Notes: generated by a model from the sequence alone, not told the origin. A stretch of 64,000 nt of DNA from Actinacidiphila yanglinensis (GCF_900107965.1 NZ_FNVU01000024.1:93687-157686); one strand, 5' to 3'. Counted from the first letter of the stretch, positions 44,463 to 63,506 are shown. Translations and numbers: made by a program.

Positions 44463-44491
44463 GCCAGGCCATCGGCCTTCGATGGCCTGGC
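44463..44491 (+). terminator. 12-bp perfect stem-loop after the aminotransferase gene
   Basis: GCCAGGCCATCG (44463-44474) pairs perfectly with CGATGGCCTGGC (44480-44491) around a five-base loop. It lies 20 bp after the aminotransferase stop codon and 23 bp before the exporter start. No U-tract follows, which is common for actinobacterial terminators. It could instead stabilise the upstream transcript. Confidence 0.7.
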
Positions 44492-44514
44492 CAGATCAAT
44501 AGAGGGTACGTAGA

Positions 44515-46026
44515 ATGTCGCAACCAGCAGGACCCGATCTGAATAAGGCAGCGGACAGTCCGCCCGACCCCCACTTCGCCAACAGATGGTGGATCCTGGT
44601 GGTGATCGGCGTCGCCCAGTTAACGATCTTCCTGGACACGACGGTCGTCAACATCGCGCTGCCGTCGGCGCAGGCGGACCTCGGCTTCGGCGACAGCGAT
44701 CGGCAGTGGGTCGTCACCGCCTACGCGCTGGCCTTCGGCAGTCTGCTGCTGCTCGGCGGCAGGCTGGTCGACCTCATCGGCGCCAAGCGGTCGCTGATGG
44801 TCTCGATCATCGGGTTCGGCGCCATGTCGGTGCTGGGCGGCGCGGCCAACGGCTTCCCCATGCTGGTGACGGCCCGCGCGCTGCAGGGCACCTTCGCCGC
44901 GCTCGTCGCCCCGGCGGCATTGTCGTTCCTGCTCACGGTGTTCACCGATCCCAAGGAACGGGTCAAGGCGTTCGGCGTCTACGGCGCGATGGGCAGCGGC
45001 GGGCTCGCGCTCGGCCTGATCCTGGGCGGCGCGCTCACCGACTGGCTGGACTGGCGCTACTGCCTGTTCGTCAACGTGATCTTCACGGTGATCGTCTTCG
45101 TCGGCGCGCTGCTGACGATGCACAACCGGCAGGCCGAGCACCGTCCCGAACGGCTCGACCTGCCGGGCACGGTGACGGTCTCGGTCGGCCTGTTCTGCCT
45201 CGCCTACGGTCTGTCCAATGCCGCCGACGGCGACTGGAGCGGCGCCAACGTGTGGGGCTACCTCATTGCGAGCGCGGTCCTGCTGGTCGCCTTCGTCCTG
45301 GTCGAACTGCGCTCCCCGACACCGCTGCTGCCCATCCGGATCGTGGTGCACCGCAACCGGGGCAGCGCGTACCTGGCGATGTTCCTGCTCGGGATCGGGC
45401 TGTTCGTGCAGTTCCTGTTCCTGACCTACTACCTCCAACTGGTGCTGAATTTCTCGGCCATCGAGAGCGGTCTGGCCTTCCTGCCGATGATCGTGGGCAT
45501 CGCCATCGGTGCCACCACCGTCCCGCCGGTGCTCGAACCGAAGCTGGGCGCGCGCATCCTCATCCCGGCCGGCCTGGTGCTGGCCGCGGTGGGGTCGTTC
45601 TGGCTGAGCCGGCTCACCGTCGACAGCTCCTACGCCGGCGGCGTACTGGTGCCGTGCTTCATCGCCGGCATCGGCTTCGGCCTGGTGGTCTCCCTGGGCG
45701 CCGCGGTCGCCACCGTCGGGGTGCAGCCCCAGGATGCCGGTGCCGGCTCGGCGCTGGTCAACACCGTTCAGCAGGTGGGCGGTTCGATCGGCACCGCGCT
45801 GCTGAGCACCCTTGCGATCACCGCGTCGGACCACTTCCTGAAGGGCAAGCAGCCGACCCTGCAGGTCGCCGCCGAGGCATCCGTGAAGAGCTATACCACC
45901 GCCTTCTTCTGGGGCGCGGTGGTCTTCGTCGGCGGCGCGGTCATCTGCGGCCTGCTCTTCGACCGCTACGTGAAGGCACAGGCCGACCCCGAGGTGGACG
46001 GGCAGCCCGCCGTCGTCGGCGTCTGA
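44515..46026 (+). CDS. DHA2-family drug exporter (14-helix MFS) with TTA codon
   Basis: A 503-residue MFS transporter. The first helix ends TIFLDTTVVNIALPS, motif D1 of the DHA2 (EmrB/QacA) drug:H+ antiporters, and GGRLVDLIGAKRSL is motif A. YGAMGSGGLALGLILGGALT is motif C, marking exporters. Length and helix count fit 14 segments. It is the likely exporter and self-resistance factor for the cluster product. Leu36 is encoded by TTA (44620-44622), so export is tied to bldA as well. It stands in its own unit between two hairpins (44463 and 46059), with GAGGG as ribosome site. Confidence 0.92.
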   Translation: MSQPAGPDLNKAADSPPDPHFANRWWILVVIGVAQLTIFLDTTVVNIALPSAQADLGFGDSDRQWVVTAYALAFGSLLLLGGRLVDLIGAKRSLMVSIIGFGAMSVLGGAANGFPMLVTARALQGTFAALVAPAALSFLLTVFTDPKERVKAFGVYGAMGSGGLALGLILGGALTDWLDWRYCLFVNVIFTVIVFVGALLTMHNRQAEHRPERLDLPGTVTVSVGLFCLAYGLSNAADGDWSGANVWGYLIASAVLLVAFVLVELRSPTPLLPIRIVVHRNRGSAYLAMFLLGIGLFVQFLFLTYYLQLVLNFSAIESGLAFLPMIVGIAIGATTVPPVLEPKLGARILIPAGLVLAAVGSFWLSRLTVDSSYAGGVLVPCFIAGIGFGLVVSLGAAVATVGVQPQDAGAGSALVNTVQQVGGSIGTALLSTLAITASDHFLKGKQPTLQVAAEASVKSYTTAFFWGAVVFVGGAVICGLLFDRYVKAQADPEVDGQPAVVGV

Positions 46027-46058
46027 CCTGCCGCTCCCTGCGTCAACCACCGGTCGTC

Positions 46059-46102
46059 CGCTGGTACTTGGTCCCCAGTACCAGCGCGGCGGCCGGTTTT
46101 TG
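46059..46102 (+). terminator. intrinsic terminator after the DHA2 exporter gene
   Basis: CGCTGGTACT (46059-46068) pairs perfectly with AGTACCAGCG (46077-46086). Outer GC-rich bases can extend the stem. A T-rich tract (ggtttttggtttt) begins at 46096. This is the most canonical Rho-independent terminator in the window. It separates the exporter from the monooxygenase gene. Confidence 0.82.
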
Positions 46103-46218
46103 GTTTTCCGGCGCTGGGATCCGCGGGCCGAAGCCGATGTACTCGTCAGCGAGACGCGGTGCGGCGAGCCCTCCCCCCTCGGGGTCGGCCTGCGACCCAT
46201 AAACCGAAGGAGAATTCC

Positions 46219-47394
46219 GTGACAGCAGTGACGGAGACGGTCAGCCCGGCGGAACTCGTAGCGCGCGCCCGCGAGCTTGCTCCGCTGATCCGCGAGCACG
46301 CGGTGAAGACCGAGCAGGACCGCCGCCTGGCGGAGGAGGTCGTTGTCGCGCTGCGGGACGCGGGGCTGTTCCGGCTCTCCACGCCGGCCCGGTTCGGCGG
46401 CTTCGACCTGGGGCTGAACGACCTCATCTCGGTCATCCTCGAGGTCGGCAAGGCATGTGGCTCGGCCGGCTGGAACCTCGCCATCGACACCGCGTCGACC
46501 CGGTTCGCCCTGGACGGGATGCCGGAGGAAGCGATCTCCGACATCTTCGAGGGCCACCCCGACGCGTACGTGATCTCCACCGCCCACCTGACCACCACCA
46601 AGGCGGAGCGCGTCGAGGGCGGCTTCCGGGTGAGCGGCACCTTCCCCTGGAGCTCGGGCTGCGAGATCGCCGACTGGGCCTACGTTCCCGGGGTGTTCCT
46701 CATCGAGGGTGAGGAGCAGCCCTCGGACCTGGTGGGCTTCGTGGCGCCGATGAGCGAGTTCCGGATCGAGCGGACCTGGTACTCCGCCGGTCTGGCCGGT
46801 TCCGGCACCCACACCGTCGTCGCCGAGGAACTGTTCGTCCCGGAGCGCCGGGCGGTCACCTTCAACCTCGCCGACCTCACCGGTGAGGACACCCGCGACT
46901 CCATGCTGACCCAGGGCGCGGCGCAGTCGCTGGCCGCGGCCGTGGGTGCGGCGCGGGGCGCGCTGGAGGTCACCCGCAAGGTGCTCGACAGCAAGCGGCC
47001 GATCACGTACGTCACCTACGCGGCGGCCGCCGACGCGCCGTCCGTGCAGATGTGGTTCGCCGAGGCCTCGCACCTCGTCGAGACCGCCGAGATGCACCTG
47101 CGCGAGGTCGGCAAGGCCCTCGACGGTGTCGGCGAGACCGACCCGGTGCCGTGGGTCGAGCGGGCCCGGATCCGCATGCACGAGCGGTCCGCCCAGGAGA
47201 AGTCGCGGGCCGCGGTGGAGAAGATGCTCGACGTCGTCGGCGGCAGCGCCTTCGCGCTGTCGAACCCGCTGCAGCGGCTGTGGCGGGACATCGCCGTGAT
47301 GAGCCGTCACAATGCGCTGAACGCGCCGATCATCCTGGAGGACTACAGCCGCGCGCTGCTGGACCTCCAGCCGGCAGTGACGCTGGTGTACTGA
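46219..47394 (+). CDS. group D flavin-dependent monooxygenase (acyl-CoA dehydrogenase fold, VlmH/HpaH-like)
   Basis: A 391-residue protein of acyl-CoA dehydrogenase fold. It starts at GTG 46219 with GAAGGAG six bases upstream. The N-terminal helical part contains LRDAGLFRLSTPARFGGFDL, typical of the monooxygenase branch (DszC, VlmH, KijD3, HPA C2) rather than true dehydrogenases. GTFPWSSGCEIADW follows, and the C-terminal helices hold VVGGSAFALSNPLQRLWRDI, again the hydroxylase signature. The dehydrogenase catalytic Glu motif (EGSNE) of the FkbI-like protein is absent. Reduced flavin would come from the reductase at 15907. Because the pathway probably makes an amine, N-hydroxylation as by VlmH is attractive; C-hydroxylation is equally possible. 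It is a single-gene unit between two terminators. Confidence 0.88.
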   Translation: MTAVTETVSPAELVARARELAPLIREHAVKTEQDRRLAEEVVVALRDAGLFRLSTPARFGGFDLGLNDLISVILEVGKACGSAGWNLAIDTASTRFALDGMPEEAISDIFEGHPDAYVISTAHLTTTKAERVEGGFRVSGTFPWSSGCEIADWAYVPGVFLIEGEEQPSDLVGFVAPMSEFRIERTWYSAGLAGSGTHTVVAEELFVPERRAVTFNLADLTGEDTRDSMLTQGAAQSLAAAVGAARGALEVTRKVLDSKRPITYVTYAAAADAPSVQMWFAEASHLVETAEMHLREVGKALDGVGETDPVPWVERARIRMHERSAQEKSRAAVEKMLDVVGGSAFALSNPLQRLWRDIAVMSRHNALNAPIILEDYSRALLDLQPAVTLVY

Positions 47395-47448
47395 GGCGCT
47401 CCTTCGGGTCGTTCCCCGTGGAATGACCGCCTGGGTCCGTCTCCTCTC

Positions 47449-47495
47449 GGTATTGTCCGGACGGCCGGAACGAAATCCGGCCGCCGGGCAATACC
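47449..47495. terminator. 20-bp near-perfect hairpin after the monooxygenase gene
   Basis: The arm beginning GGTATTG at 47449 pairs with the arm ending CAATACC at 47495 over about 20 bp with one bulge and two mismatches, around a short acgaaa loop. A T-rich gattcttcttttcc follows. It lies 54 bp past the monooxygenase stop and 160 bp before PKS3, so PKS3 must have its own promoter in 47496-47656. Confidence 0.78.
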
Positions 47496-47656
47496 GATTC
47501 TTCTTTTCCGGAACCACGCGTTTTCCCCGATTACCACGGCATTACCGCGCGCTGCCTCGCATTTCTCTGCGGACGCCGACTGGGATCGGCCACCGGATTT
47601 GCCTCAGGGTTTTGGGCCCGTGCAACAAGCCGCCGGGCCGGCATCCATTGTTGACT

Positions 47657-56121
<8,465 letters not shown>

Positions 56122-56125
<4 letters not shown>

Positions 56126-59100
56126 GTAACGAAGAGAAGTTGGTCGAATACCTCAAGCGCGTCACGGCCGAACTGCAGCAGACCAAGCAGCGCCTGCAGG
56201 ACGCCGAGCGGGCGAGCCAGGACCCGGTGACCCGCGACCCGGTGGCCATCATCGGCATGGCCTGCCGCTTCCCGGGCGACGTCGACTCGCCCGAGGACCT
56301 GTGGCGGCTGCTGGACACCGGCACCGACGCGATCGCCGACTTCCCCACCGACCGCGGCTGGGACGTGGAGGGCGTCTACGACCCGGACCCCGAGACACCC
56401 GGCCGCACCTACACCCGGCGGGGCGGATTCCTGCGCGACGCCACCGACTTCGACGCCGAGTTCTTCGGGATCTCGCCGCGCGAGGCGCTGGCGATGGACC
56501 CGCAGCAGCGGCTGCTGCTGGAGACGTCCTGGGAGGCGCTGGAGCGGGCCGGCATCCGCCCGTCCTCGCTGCACGGCGGCCGGGTCGGGGTGTTCGCCGG
56601 GGCGATGTCACCGGACTACGGGCCCCGGCTGCACCAGGCCGCCGGAGGCGCCGAGGCGCACCTGCTCACCGGCACCACCAACAGCGTCGCCTCCGGGCGG
56701 ATCGCGTACACCCTGGGACTGGAGGGGCCCGCGGTCACCGTCGACACGGCATGCTCCTCGTCGCTGGTCGCGCTGCACCTGGCGATCCAGTCGCTGCGCC
56801 GCGGGGAGTGCTCGCTGGCGCTGGCCGGCGGCGCCACGGTGATGTCCACCCCGGGCATGCTGGTCGCCTTCAGCCGCCAGCGCGGGCTGTCGACGGACGG
56901 GCGCTGCAAGTCCTTCTCCGACGCGGCCGACGGGACCGGCTGGGCCGAGGGCGCCGGCATGCTCCTGGTCGAGCGGCTCGCGGACGCCCGGCGGCTGGGA
57001 CACCGCGTGCTGGCCGTGGTGCGCGGCAGCGCCGTCAACCAGGACGGCGCGACCAACGGCCTGACCGCACCGAACGGCCCCTCCCAGCAGCGGGTGATCC
57101 GTCAGGCCCTCGAGGACGCCGGCCTGTCCACCGCGGAAGTGGACGCGGTCGAGGCGCACGGCACCGGCACCAGCCTCGGCGACCCCATCGAGGCGCAGGC
57201 CATCCTGGACACCTACGGCCTGGACCGCGACCGCCCCGTGTGGCTCGGGTCGCTGAAGTCCAACATCGGGCACACCCAGGCCGCCGCCGGTGTCGGCGGC
57301 GTGCTCAAGATGGTGCAGGCCCTGCGGCACGGCGTGCTGCCGAAGACCCTGCACGTGGACGCCCCGTCCTCGCACGTGGACTGGTCCACGGGGGACGTAC
57401 GGCTGCTGACCGAGCGTCAGGAGTGGCCGAGCACCGGCGCGCCGCGACGGGCCGCGGTGTCGGCGTTCGGGATCAGCGGCACGAACGCGCACGTGATCCT
57501 GGAACAGGCCCCCCGGCAAGAGGCGGACGGCACGGACGGCGCAGCGGACCAGCTGAAGGCACGGGCCGCGCTGCCGCTGGTGCCGGTGGTGCTCTCCGGC
57601 CGGACCCCGGACGCGCCCGCGCACCAGGCCGAACGGCTGCTGTCCGCCGCGCGGTCGGCGGACCCGCTGGACCTCGCGTTCTCGCAGGCGACCACCCGCA
57701 CGGCCTTCGAGTACCGCGCCGCGGTGGTCGCGCAGGACCGGGAGGGACTGCTCGCCGGCCTGCGGGCGCTGGCGGACGGCGGTACCGGTGCCGGCGTCGT
57801 GCGCGGCGTCGCGCACCCCGGCCGCACCGCGTTCGTCTTCGCCGGGCAGGGTACCCAGCGGGTCGGTATGGGACGGGAACTGTACGCGGCGTTCCCGGCC
57901 TTCGCCGCCGCGCTGGACGAGGTGTGCGCCGGGTTCGACGGCCTGCTGGACCGCCCGCTGCGCGAGGTGCTGATCACCGACCCGGAGCAGGGCGCGGAGG
58001 TGCTGGACCGGACCGGATGGGCGCAGCCCGCGCTGTTCGCGGTCGAGGTCGCGCTGGCGCGGCTGCTCGGGTCGTGGGGCGTGCGGCCGGAGGTGCTGGC
58101 CGGGCACTCGATCGGCGAGTTGTCGGCGGCCTTCGTGGCCGGCCTGTGGACGCTGGAGGACGCGTGCCGGGTGGTCGCGGCCCGCGGCCGGCTGATGGAG
58201 CGGCTGCCCGAGGGCGGCGCGATGGTCTCCGTCCAGGCCACGCGGGAGGAGGTAGAACCTGTCGCCGCGGGCGAGCGGGCCGGCATCGCCGCGGTCAACG
58301 GGCCCGAGTCCGTGGTCGTCTCCGGCGAGGAGAAGGAAGTGCTGCGGATCGCCGGGCACTTCGCGTCCCTCGGCCGCCGGACCAAGCGGCTGCGGGTGAG
58401 CCACGCCTTCCACTCCCCGCTGATGGACCCGATGCTGGAGCCCTACCGCGAGGTACTCGACGGCGTGTCGTTCAACGAGCCGGTGCTGCCGATCGTGTCG
58501 ACGGTCACCGGCGCGCCGCTGGCGGCGGAGTCGGTGTGCTCGCCGGAGTACTGGGTCCGCCAGGTCCGCGAGCCGGTGCGGTTCGCCGACGCGGTGCGCC
58601 GCCTCCAGGACGACGGGGTCACCCGGTTCGTCGGCGTCGGCCCGGACGCCACGGTGACCACCATGGCCGAGGGCTCCTTCACGCCGCGGGAGACGGCGCC
58701 CGTCACCGTTCCGGTGCTGCGCGCCGACCGCCCGGAGCCCGCCGCCGCGCTGACCGCGCTCGCCCTGGCCCACGTGCACGGCGTGGAGGTGGACTGGCCG
58801 CAGGTGTTCGCAGGCACGGGCGCGGCCACCGTCGAGGTGCCGACGTACGCCTTCCAGCGCGAGCGGTACTGGATGGACGTCCCGGCGCGGACGGACGATC
58901 TGCGCACCCTCGGCCTCGACGCCGGTCGGCACCCGCTGCTGGGCGGGGTCCTGGCCCTGCCGGAGTCCGGCGCGACGGTGCTGACCGGCTGGCTGTCGAC
59001 GGCGACCCAGCCGTGGCTGGCCGACCACGCCGTCCTGGGCCGGGTGATCGTGCCGGGCGCCGCGTTCGTGGAGATGGTGCTGCGGGCCGGCCGCGAGGTG

Positions 59101-61584
59101 GGCTGCGACCTGATCGACGAACTGACGCTCCAGGCGCCGCTGGTGCTGGGGGAGCGTGGCGGTGCCCGGGTCCAGGTCGTCGTCGAGGGCGCCGACGCGT
59201 CGGGCCGCCGCGCGGTGTCGGTGCACGCGAGCTCCGACGGCGGCGCGTGGGTCCGGCACGCCGGCGGGTCGGTGTCCGCGCAGGCCCGGCCGGCCGGCTT
59301 CGACACCACCGTGTGGCCGCCGGACGGCGCCGAGGAGGTCGCCGTCGGCGGGGCGTACGCCGACCTGAGCGCCCGCGGCTACGACTACGGCCCGGCGTTC
59401 CAGGGGCTCACCGCCCTGTGGCGGCGCGGCGACGAGGTGTTCGCCGAGGTCTCCCTGCCATCCGAACCGGCTGCCGACGCCGACCGGTTCGGCCTGCACC
59501 CGGCGCTGCTGGACGCGGTGCTGCACGCGGTCTGGCACGGGTCCTTCCTCGACGGGACGGACGGCGCCGTCCTGCCGTTCGCCTGGTCGGACGTGTCCGT
59601 CCCGGCGGCCGGCGCGGCCGCGCTGCGGGTGCGGATGGCGCCCGCCGGCACGGAGGCGGTGACGATCGAACTCGCCGACCCCGCCGGCGGAGCGGTGGCC
59701 TCGGTCGGCACCCTGCGGTTCCGGCCGATGGCGGCCACCGAACCCGGCGCGCCCGCGGACTCGCTGTTCCGGGTGGACTGGTCGCCGGTCGACGCCGAAC
59801 CGGCCGAGGCCGCCCGGTGGACGCAGGTCGACGCGCTGGCGGACCTGCCGGCCGACGACCTCGGCGGCGACCCCGGCGTGGTGTTCCTGCGCTGCCCCAC
59901 CGGGCCGGACGCCCGCGAGGTCACCGGCGCCGTACTCGCCGCGGTCCAGGAGTGGCTCGCCGACGAGCGGTTCGGCGCCGGCACGCTCGTGCTGGTGACC
60001 GAGGGGGCCGTGGGCGCCGGGCCGGGGGAGCGGGTCGCCGGACTCGACCAGGCCGGCGTGTGGGGCCTGGTGCGGGTGGCGCAGACCGAACACCCGGGCC
60101 GGTTCGGCCTGGTGGACGTCGACGCGGACGCCGTGGCATGGGACGACGTGGCCGGGCTCGTCGCCGCGGAGCCGCAACTCGCGGTCCGCTCCGGCCGGGT
60201 CCTGGTGCCCCGGCTGGCCCGGGCCGAGGTCGGCGACGGGACCGCGCGGCAGGAGGCGTTCGGCAGTGGCACGGTGCTCGTCACCGGCGGCACCGGCGCG
60301 CTCGGCAGGGTCGTGGCACGCCACCTGGTGGCCGTGCACGGCGTACGGCGGCTGCTGCTGACCAGCCGTTCGGGCGCCGCGGCCCCCGGCGCCGCCGAGC
60401 TGGCGGCCGAGTTGACCGCGCAGGGCGCCGAAGTGGTGCTGGCCGCCTGCGACACCGCCGACCGCGCCGCACTCTCCCAGGTGCTCGCCGGCATCCCGGC
60501 CGAGGCGCCGCTGACCGCGGTCGTGCACGCGGCGGGCGTGGTCGACGACGGGGTGCTGGTGGACCTGACCCCGGAGCGCCTGGACGCGGTCCTGCGCCCC
60601 AAGACGGCCGGCGCCTGGAACCTGCACGAGCTCACCCGCGACCTCGACCTGTCGGCGTTCGTGCTGTTCTCCTCGCTGTCCGGCGTGATCGGCGCGGCGG
60701 GCCAGGCCGACTACGCGGCCGCCAACGCCTACCTCGACGCGCTCGCGCAGCACCGGCAGGCGCGCGGACTGCCCGCGCTGGCGCTGGCCTGGGGCCTGTG
60801 GGCCGAGCGCAGCACCATGACCGAGAACCTGACCGACGTCGACCTCGCCAGGCTGGGCCGGTCCGGCGTGACGCTGTTCTCCTCCGAACAGGGCCTCGGG
60901 ATGCTGGACGCCGCACTCGGCCTCGACGCCCCGGCGCTGGTGCCGGTCGCGCTGGACCTCGCCGCGGTCCGCGCCCAGGAGGAGGTGGCGCCGATCCTGC
61001 GGCGGCTCGCGGGCCGGTCGGCGGCGCCGCGCCCGCAGCAGCGGGTCGAACCGGCGACGGGCGCCGGTTCGCTGGCGGACCGGCTGGCCGGGCTGCCCGA
61101 GGACGGCCGGCACGAGGTCCTGCTCGACCTGGTGTGCACCAAGATGGCCGAGGTGCTGGGATACCCGGCGGGCCGCACCATCGAGCCCGAACGCGCCTTC
61201 TCCGACCTCGGCGTGGACTCGCTGTCCGGTGTGGAGTTCCAGCTGCTGCTCAACGACGAGACCGGGCTGCGCCTCGCGCCGACGCTGGTGTTCGACCACC
61301 CGACCGCGGCCGCGGTCGCCCGGGAGCTGGGCCGTGAACTGGTCACCGCTGTGACCGGTGCCGCCGAACCCGTCGGATCGGTGCTGGCCGAGCTGGACCG
61401 GGTCGAGACGGCACTGACGCTGTCGTCGGTGCTGGGCCCGGAGGGCGAGGAGATCGCCGACCGCATCGAGGGGCTGCTGGTGAAGCTGCGGGCCTTCCAG
61501 GACTCCGCCGGCCGCTCCGAGGAGAAGATCGACGTCACCGACGCGACGGACGAGGAGCTCTTCCAGTTCCTTGACGGCAACTGA
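56122..61584 (+). CDS. type I PKS4, one module: KS-AT-DH-KR-ACP
   Basis: A 1820-residue synthase starting at GTG 56122, which overlaps the PKS3 stop by four bases; GGAGG lies four bases upstream, so the two are coupled. It has an N-terminal docking coil (NEEKLVEYLKRVTAELQQTK). KS: Cys211. AT from about 569 has GHSIGELSAAFVAGLWTLED and SHAFH, a malonyl-type site that differs from the PKS2 AT after the elbow, making it the better candidate for methoxymalonyl-ACP. DH: DHAVLGRVIVPG and HPALLDAVLH look active. KR from about 1383: TGGTGALG, VDD and DYAAANAY. ACP near 1700 (LGVDSL). The C-terminus is a full docking domain (VLAELDRVETALTL to ELFQFLDG), without thioesterase. It therefore should hand the chain to another synthase, most likely PKS1. 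Confidence 0.94.
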
Positions 61585-61590
61585 GCCCGT

Positions 61591-61662
61591 GGGCCGGCTT
61601 CCCGAAGGGGAGCCGGCCCGAGCAGCACCGAGCGCCCCTGACGGTCCGTCGGGGGCGCTCGG
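61591..61662 (+). terminator. two consecutive strong stem-loops after PKS4
   Basis: Hairpin 1: 61591-61603 pairs with 61607-61619 over 13 bp with one G-T wobble and a three-base loop, seven bases after the PKS4 stop. Hairpin 2: 61628-61662, arms CCGAGCGCCCC and GGGGCGCTCGG with an inner GACGG/CCGTC pairing. Together they form a convincing tandem terminator marking the right end of the PKS transcription unit. Confidence 0.8.
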
Positions 61663-62024
61663 CGTACAAGAACTCCGCGAGGTCTCTCTCGGAGCCTGCG
61701 GCCGCCCCTTTACGGAATCCCTGCACGCACGAACACGCCTGCATCATTCGTGGCGCGTTGCAGCACGGCGCTCCGAGATCAGGATGGTCAGCGGATCGAG
61801 CTTGCTCATGGCGACGGATCGTCGTTGCGGCGGGCGGGCAACCGAGGTCACAATGCTCGGAGGTGCCGGGTGGTCATCCCGGCGAAGTGTTGGAGGCGCT
61901 GCTCGTGAACACCGCACCGCGGTGCGCCTCGCCCTGCGCGCCAGACGCTGACCACTTCGCTTCGCCCACCGGCTGAACCTGCTTCGTTCACGGTGGGCGC
62001 TTCCCCTTATGGGAGACCACCGTA
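61663..62024. other. intergenic region between PKS4 and the MFS gene
   Basis: This 362-bp stretch is less GC-rich than the PKS genes. Frames crossing it have no ribosome site or family resemblance. GGGAG at about 62011 serves the GTG start at 62025. A promoter for the MFS gene is expected here but no clear -35/-10 pair is visible. Confidence 0.4.
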
Positions 62025-63326
62025 GTGTCCGAAGACTTCGGGACGGTTGATCGCCGTCCTCTGGCAACGGTTCTTGCTGCCAACCTCGTGTCGATCGCGG
62101 GGAATTGCCTCACATACATGGGCGTGCCGTGGTTCGTTCTGCAGAGCACGGGCAGCGCCGCCGAGGCCGGGATCGTCGCGTTCTGCACACTGCTGCCCGC
62201 AGTGCTCGCTGCGCTCGTCACCGGTCCGGTCATCGACCGGATGGGCCGACGGCGGGTGAGTGTCGCCTCGGATCTCGCCTGCGGGCTCGCCGTTGTGGCG
62301 ATCCCGCTTCTGCAGTTCGCCGGCATCCTGCGGTTCTGGATGCTGTGCGTGCTGATGGCGATGACCGGGTTGTTCCGTGCGCCCGGTGAAACCGCTCGCG
62401 GCGTCCTGTTGCCCACGCTCGCCGAACGCGCCGGAATGCCGCTGACCCGGGCCGCCGGGCTGTACGACGGTGCGGCCCGCTGTGCGGCGCTGACGGCATC
62501 CGCGCTCGGAGGTGTGCTCATCGCCGTACTCGGCGCCGAGAACGTCCTGCTGGTGGATGCCGCGACCTTCGCCGTGGCCGCGCCACTGTTCGCGTTCGGA
62601 GTGCGCGGCCTGCCCGAGGCACAGGCCCGACGACGGGCCGAGCCGACGTCGCCGCGGGTCTACCGTCGTGAACTCGCGGAAGGATATCGCTTCGTGGCGG
62701 CCACGCCGCTGCTGCTGGGCCTGTGCCTGATGACGCTGGTCACCAGGGGACTCGACCAGGGATGGAGCGCCGTGCTGCTGCCCGTTCATGCCCGTGAGGA
62801 GCTTGACGGTGCCGTCGATCTCGGTCTGCTGAACGCGGCGTTCGGGGTTTGCGCTCTCATGGGGGCGCTGGTCTACGGGACGGTGGGCAGCCGCTTTCGG
62901 CGGTGGCCGGTCTTCACGATCGCCTTTCTCATCGGGGGCCTGCCGCGATTCGTGGTGGCCGCCTTCACCGACACCTTCATTCCGCTGGCCGTGATCATGG
63001 CGGTCGAGGGTCTCGCCTTCGGCGTACTCAACCCCATCATGGCCACCGTGACGTACGAGACGGTGCCGGAGGACCTGCGCAGCCGCGTGCTGAGCGCGAC
63101 AACGGCCTCGGCGCAGCTCGTCACTCCGCTGGGCGGACTGGCCGCGGGCCTGCTCGTGGACTCGGTCGGCCTGCCCTCCACGCTGCTGGCGGTCGGCGGT
63201 GTGTACCTGCTCGCCACGCTGTGCCCGGTGATCTTCCCGGCCTGGAGGCAGATGGACCGTGTCGGTTCTCCCCGCGCCAGGGCGGAGGGCTCGCTGCCGC
63301 AGGGGTCGGGGGCGGAACGGGCGTAG
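62025..63326 (+). CDS. MFS exporter (12-helix, macrolide-efflux/enterobactin-exporter-like)
   Basis: A 433-residue MFS protein with 12 likely helices. It opens LATVLAANLVSIAGNCLTYM followed by GVPWFVLQSTGSA, the N-terminus of the MFS_3 (EntS/MefA-like) family, and has the loop VIDRMGRRRVSVASDL as motif A. The second half holds GLLNAAFGVCALMGALVYG and VPEDLRSRVLSATTASAQL, also typical. It differs from the DHA2 exporter inside the cluster. Codon bias is slightly weaker than in the PKS genes. It may be a second exporter for the polyketide or belong to the neighbouring locus. GTG start with GGGAG nine bases upstream. Confidence 0.88.
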   Translation: MSEDFGTVDRRPLATVLAANLVSIAGNCLTYMGVPWFVLQSTGSAAEAGIVAFCTLLPAVLAALVTGPVIDRMGRRRVSVASDLACGLAVVAIPLLQFAGILRFWMLCVLMAMTGLFRAPGETARGVLLPTLAERAGMPLTRAAGLYDGAARCAALTASALGGVLIAVLGAENVLLVDAATFAVAAPLFAFGVRGLPEAQARRRAEPTSPRVYRRELAEGYRFVAATPLLLGLCLMTLVTRGLDQGWSAVLLPVHAREELDGAVDLGLLNAAFGVCALMGALVYGTVGSRFRRWPVFTIAFLIGGLPRFVVAAFTDTFIPLAVIMAVEGLAFGVLNPIMATVTYETVPEDLRSRVLSATTASAQLVTPLGGLAAGLLVDSVGLPSTLLAVGGVYLLATLCPVIFPAWRQMDRVGSPRARAEGSLPQGSGAERA

Positions 63327-63419
63327 TCACGGAGACGACCGTCGTTTCGGCGCTGCCGACGAACACCCGACGTCGGTGCTCCCCGGACGCGGGCGGACGC
63401 GAGCCCAGGGGACGCGGGC

Positions 63420-63479
63420 GGGCCCGGGCGGGCCGGGCGGCCAGGCACCCGCCTGGTCACGCCCGGCCCGCCCGGGCCC
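63420..63479. terminator. 20-bp perfect inverted repeat, bidirectional terminator
   Basis: The 20-base arm 63420-63439 is exactly complementary to 63460-63479. The 20-base interval contains a further CCAGGC/GCCTGG pairing (63441-63446 with 63451-63456). The sequence is almost all G and C, so the hairpin would be extremely stable. It sits between convergent genes (MFS exporter, plus; thioester reductase, minus), the usual site of a shared terminator. Confidence 0.75.
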
Positions 63480-63506
63480 TGGGAGCCGCCCGCCGGGCGG
63501 ACCCGC

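Noticed and set aside
46219..47394. Reading this gene as a fatty-acid acyl-CoA dehydrogenase or a second FkbI
   Set aside because: It lacks the EGSNE-type motif of the FkbI-like protein at 20399 and carries GLFRLSTPARFGG and the ALSNPLQRLWRD ending of the monooxygenase branch.
47423..47656. An N-terminal extension of PKS3 back to 47423
   Set aside because: It would read through the 47449-47495 hairpin, its codon bias is not that of a gene here, and the KS homology starts right after ATG 47657/47663.
61571..61951. A plus-strand 126-codon frame after PKS4
   Set aside because: It begins inside the PKS4 end, runs through two terminator hairpins and has no family resemblance.
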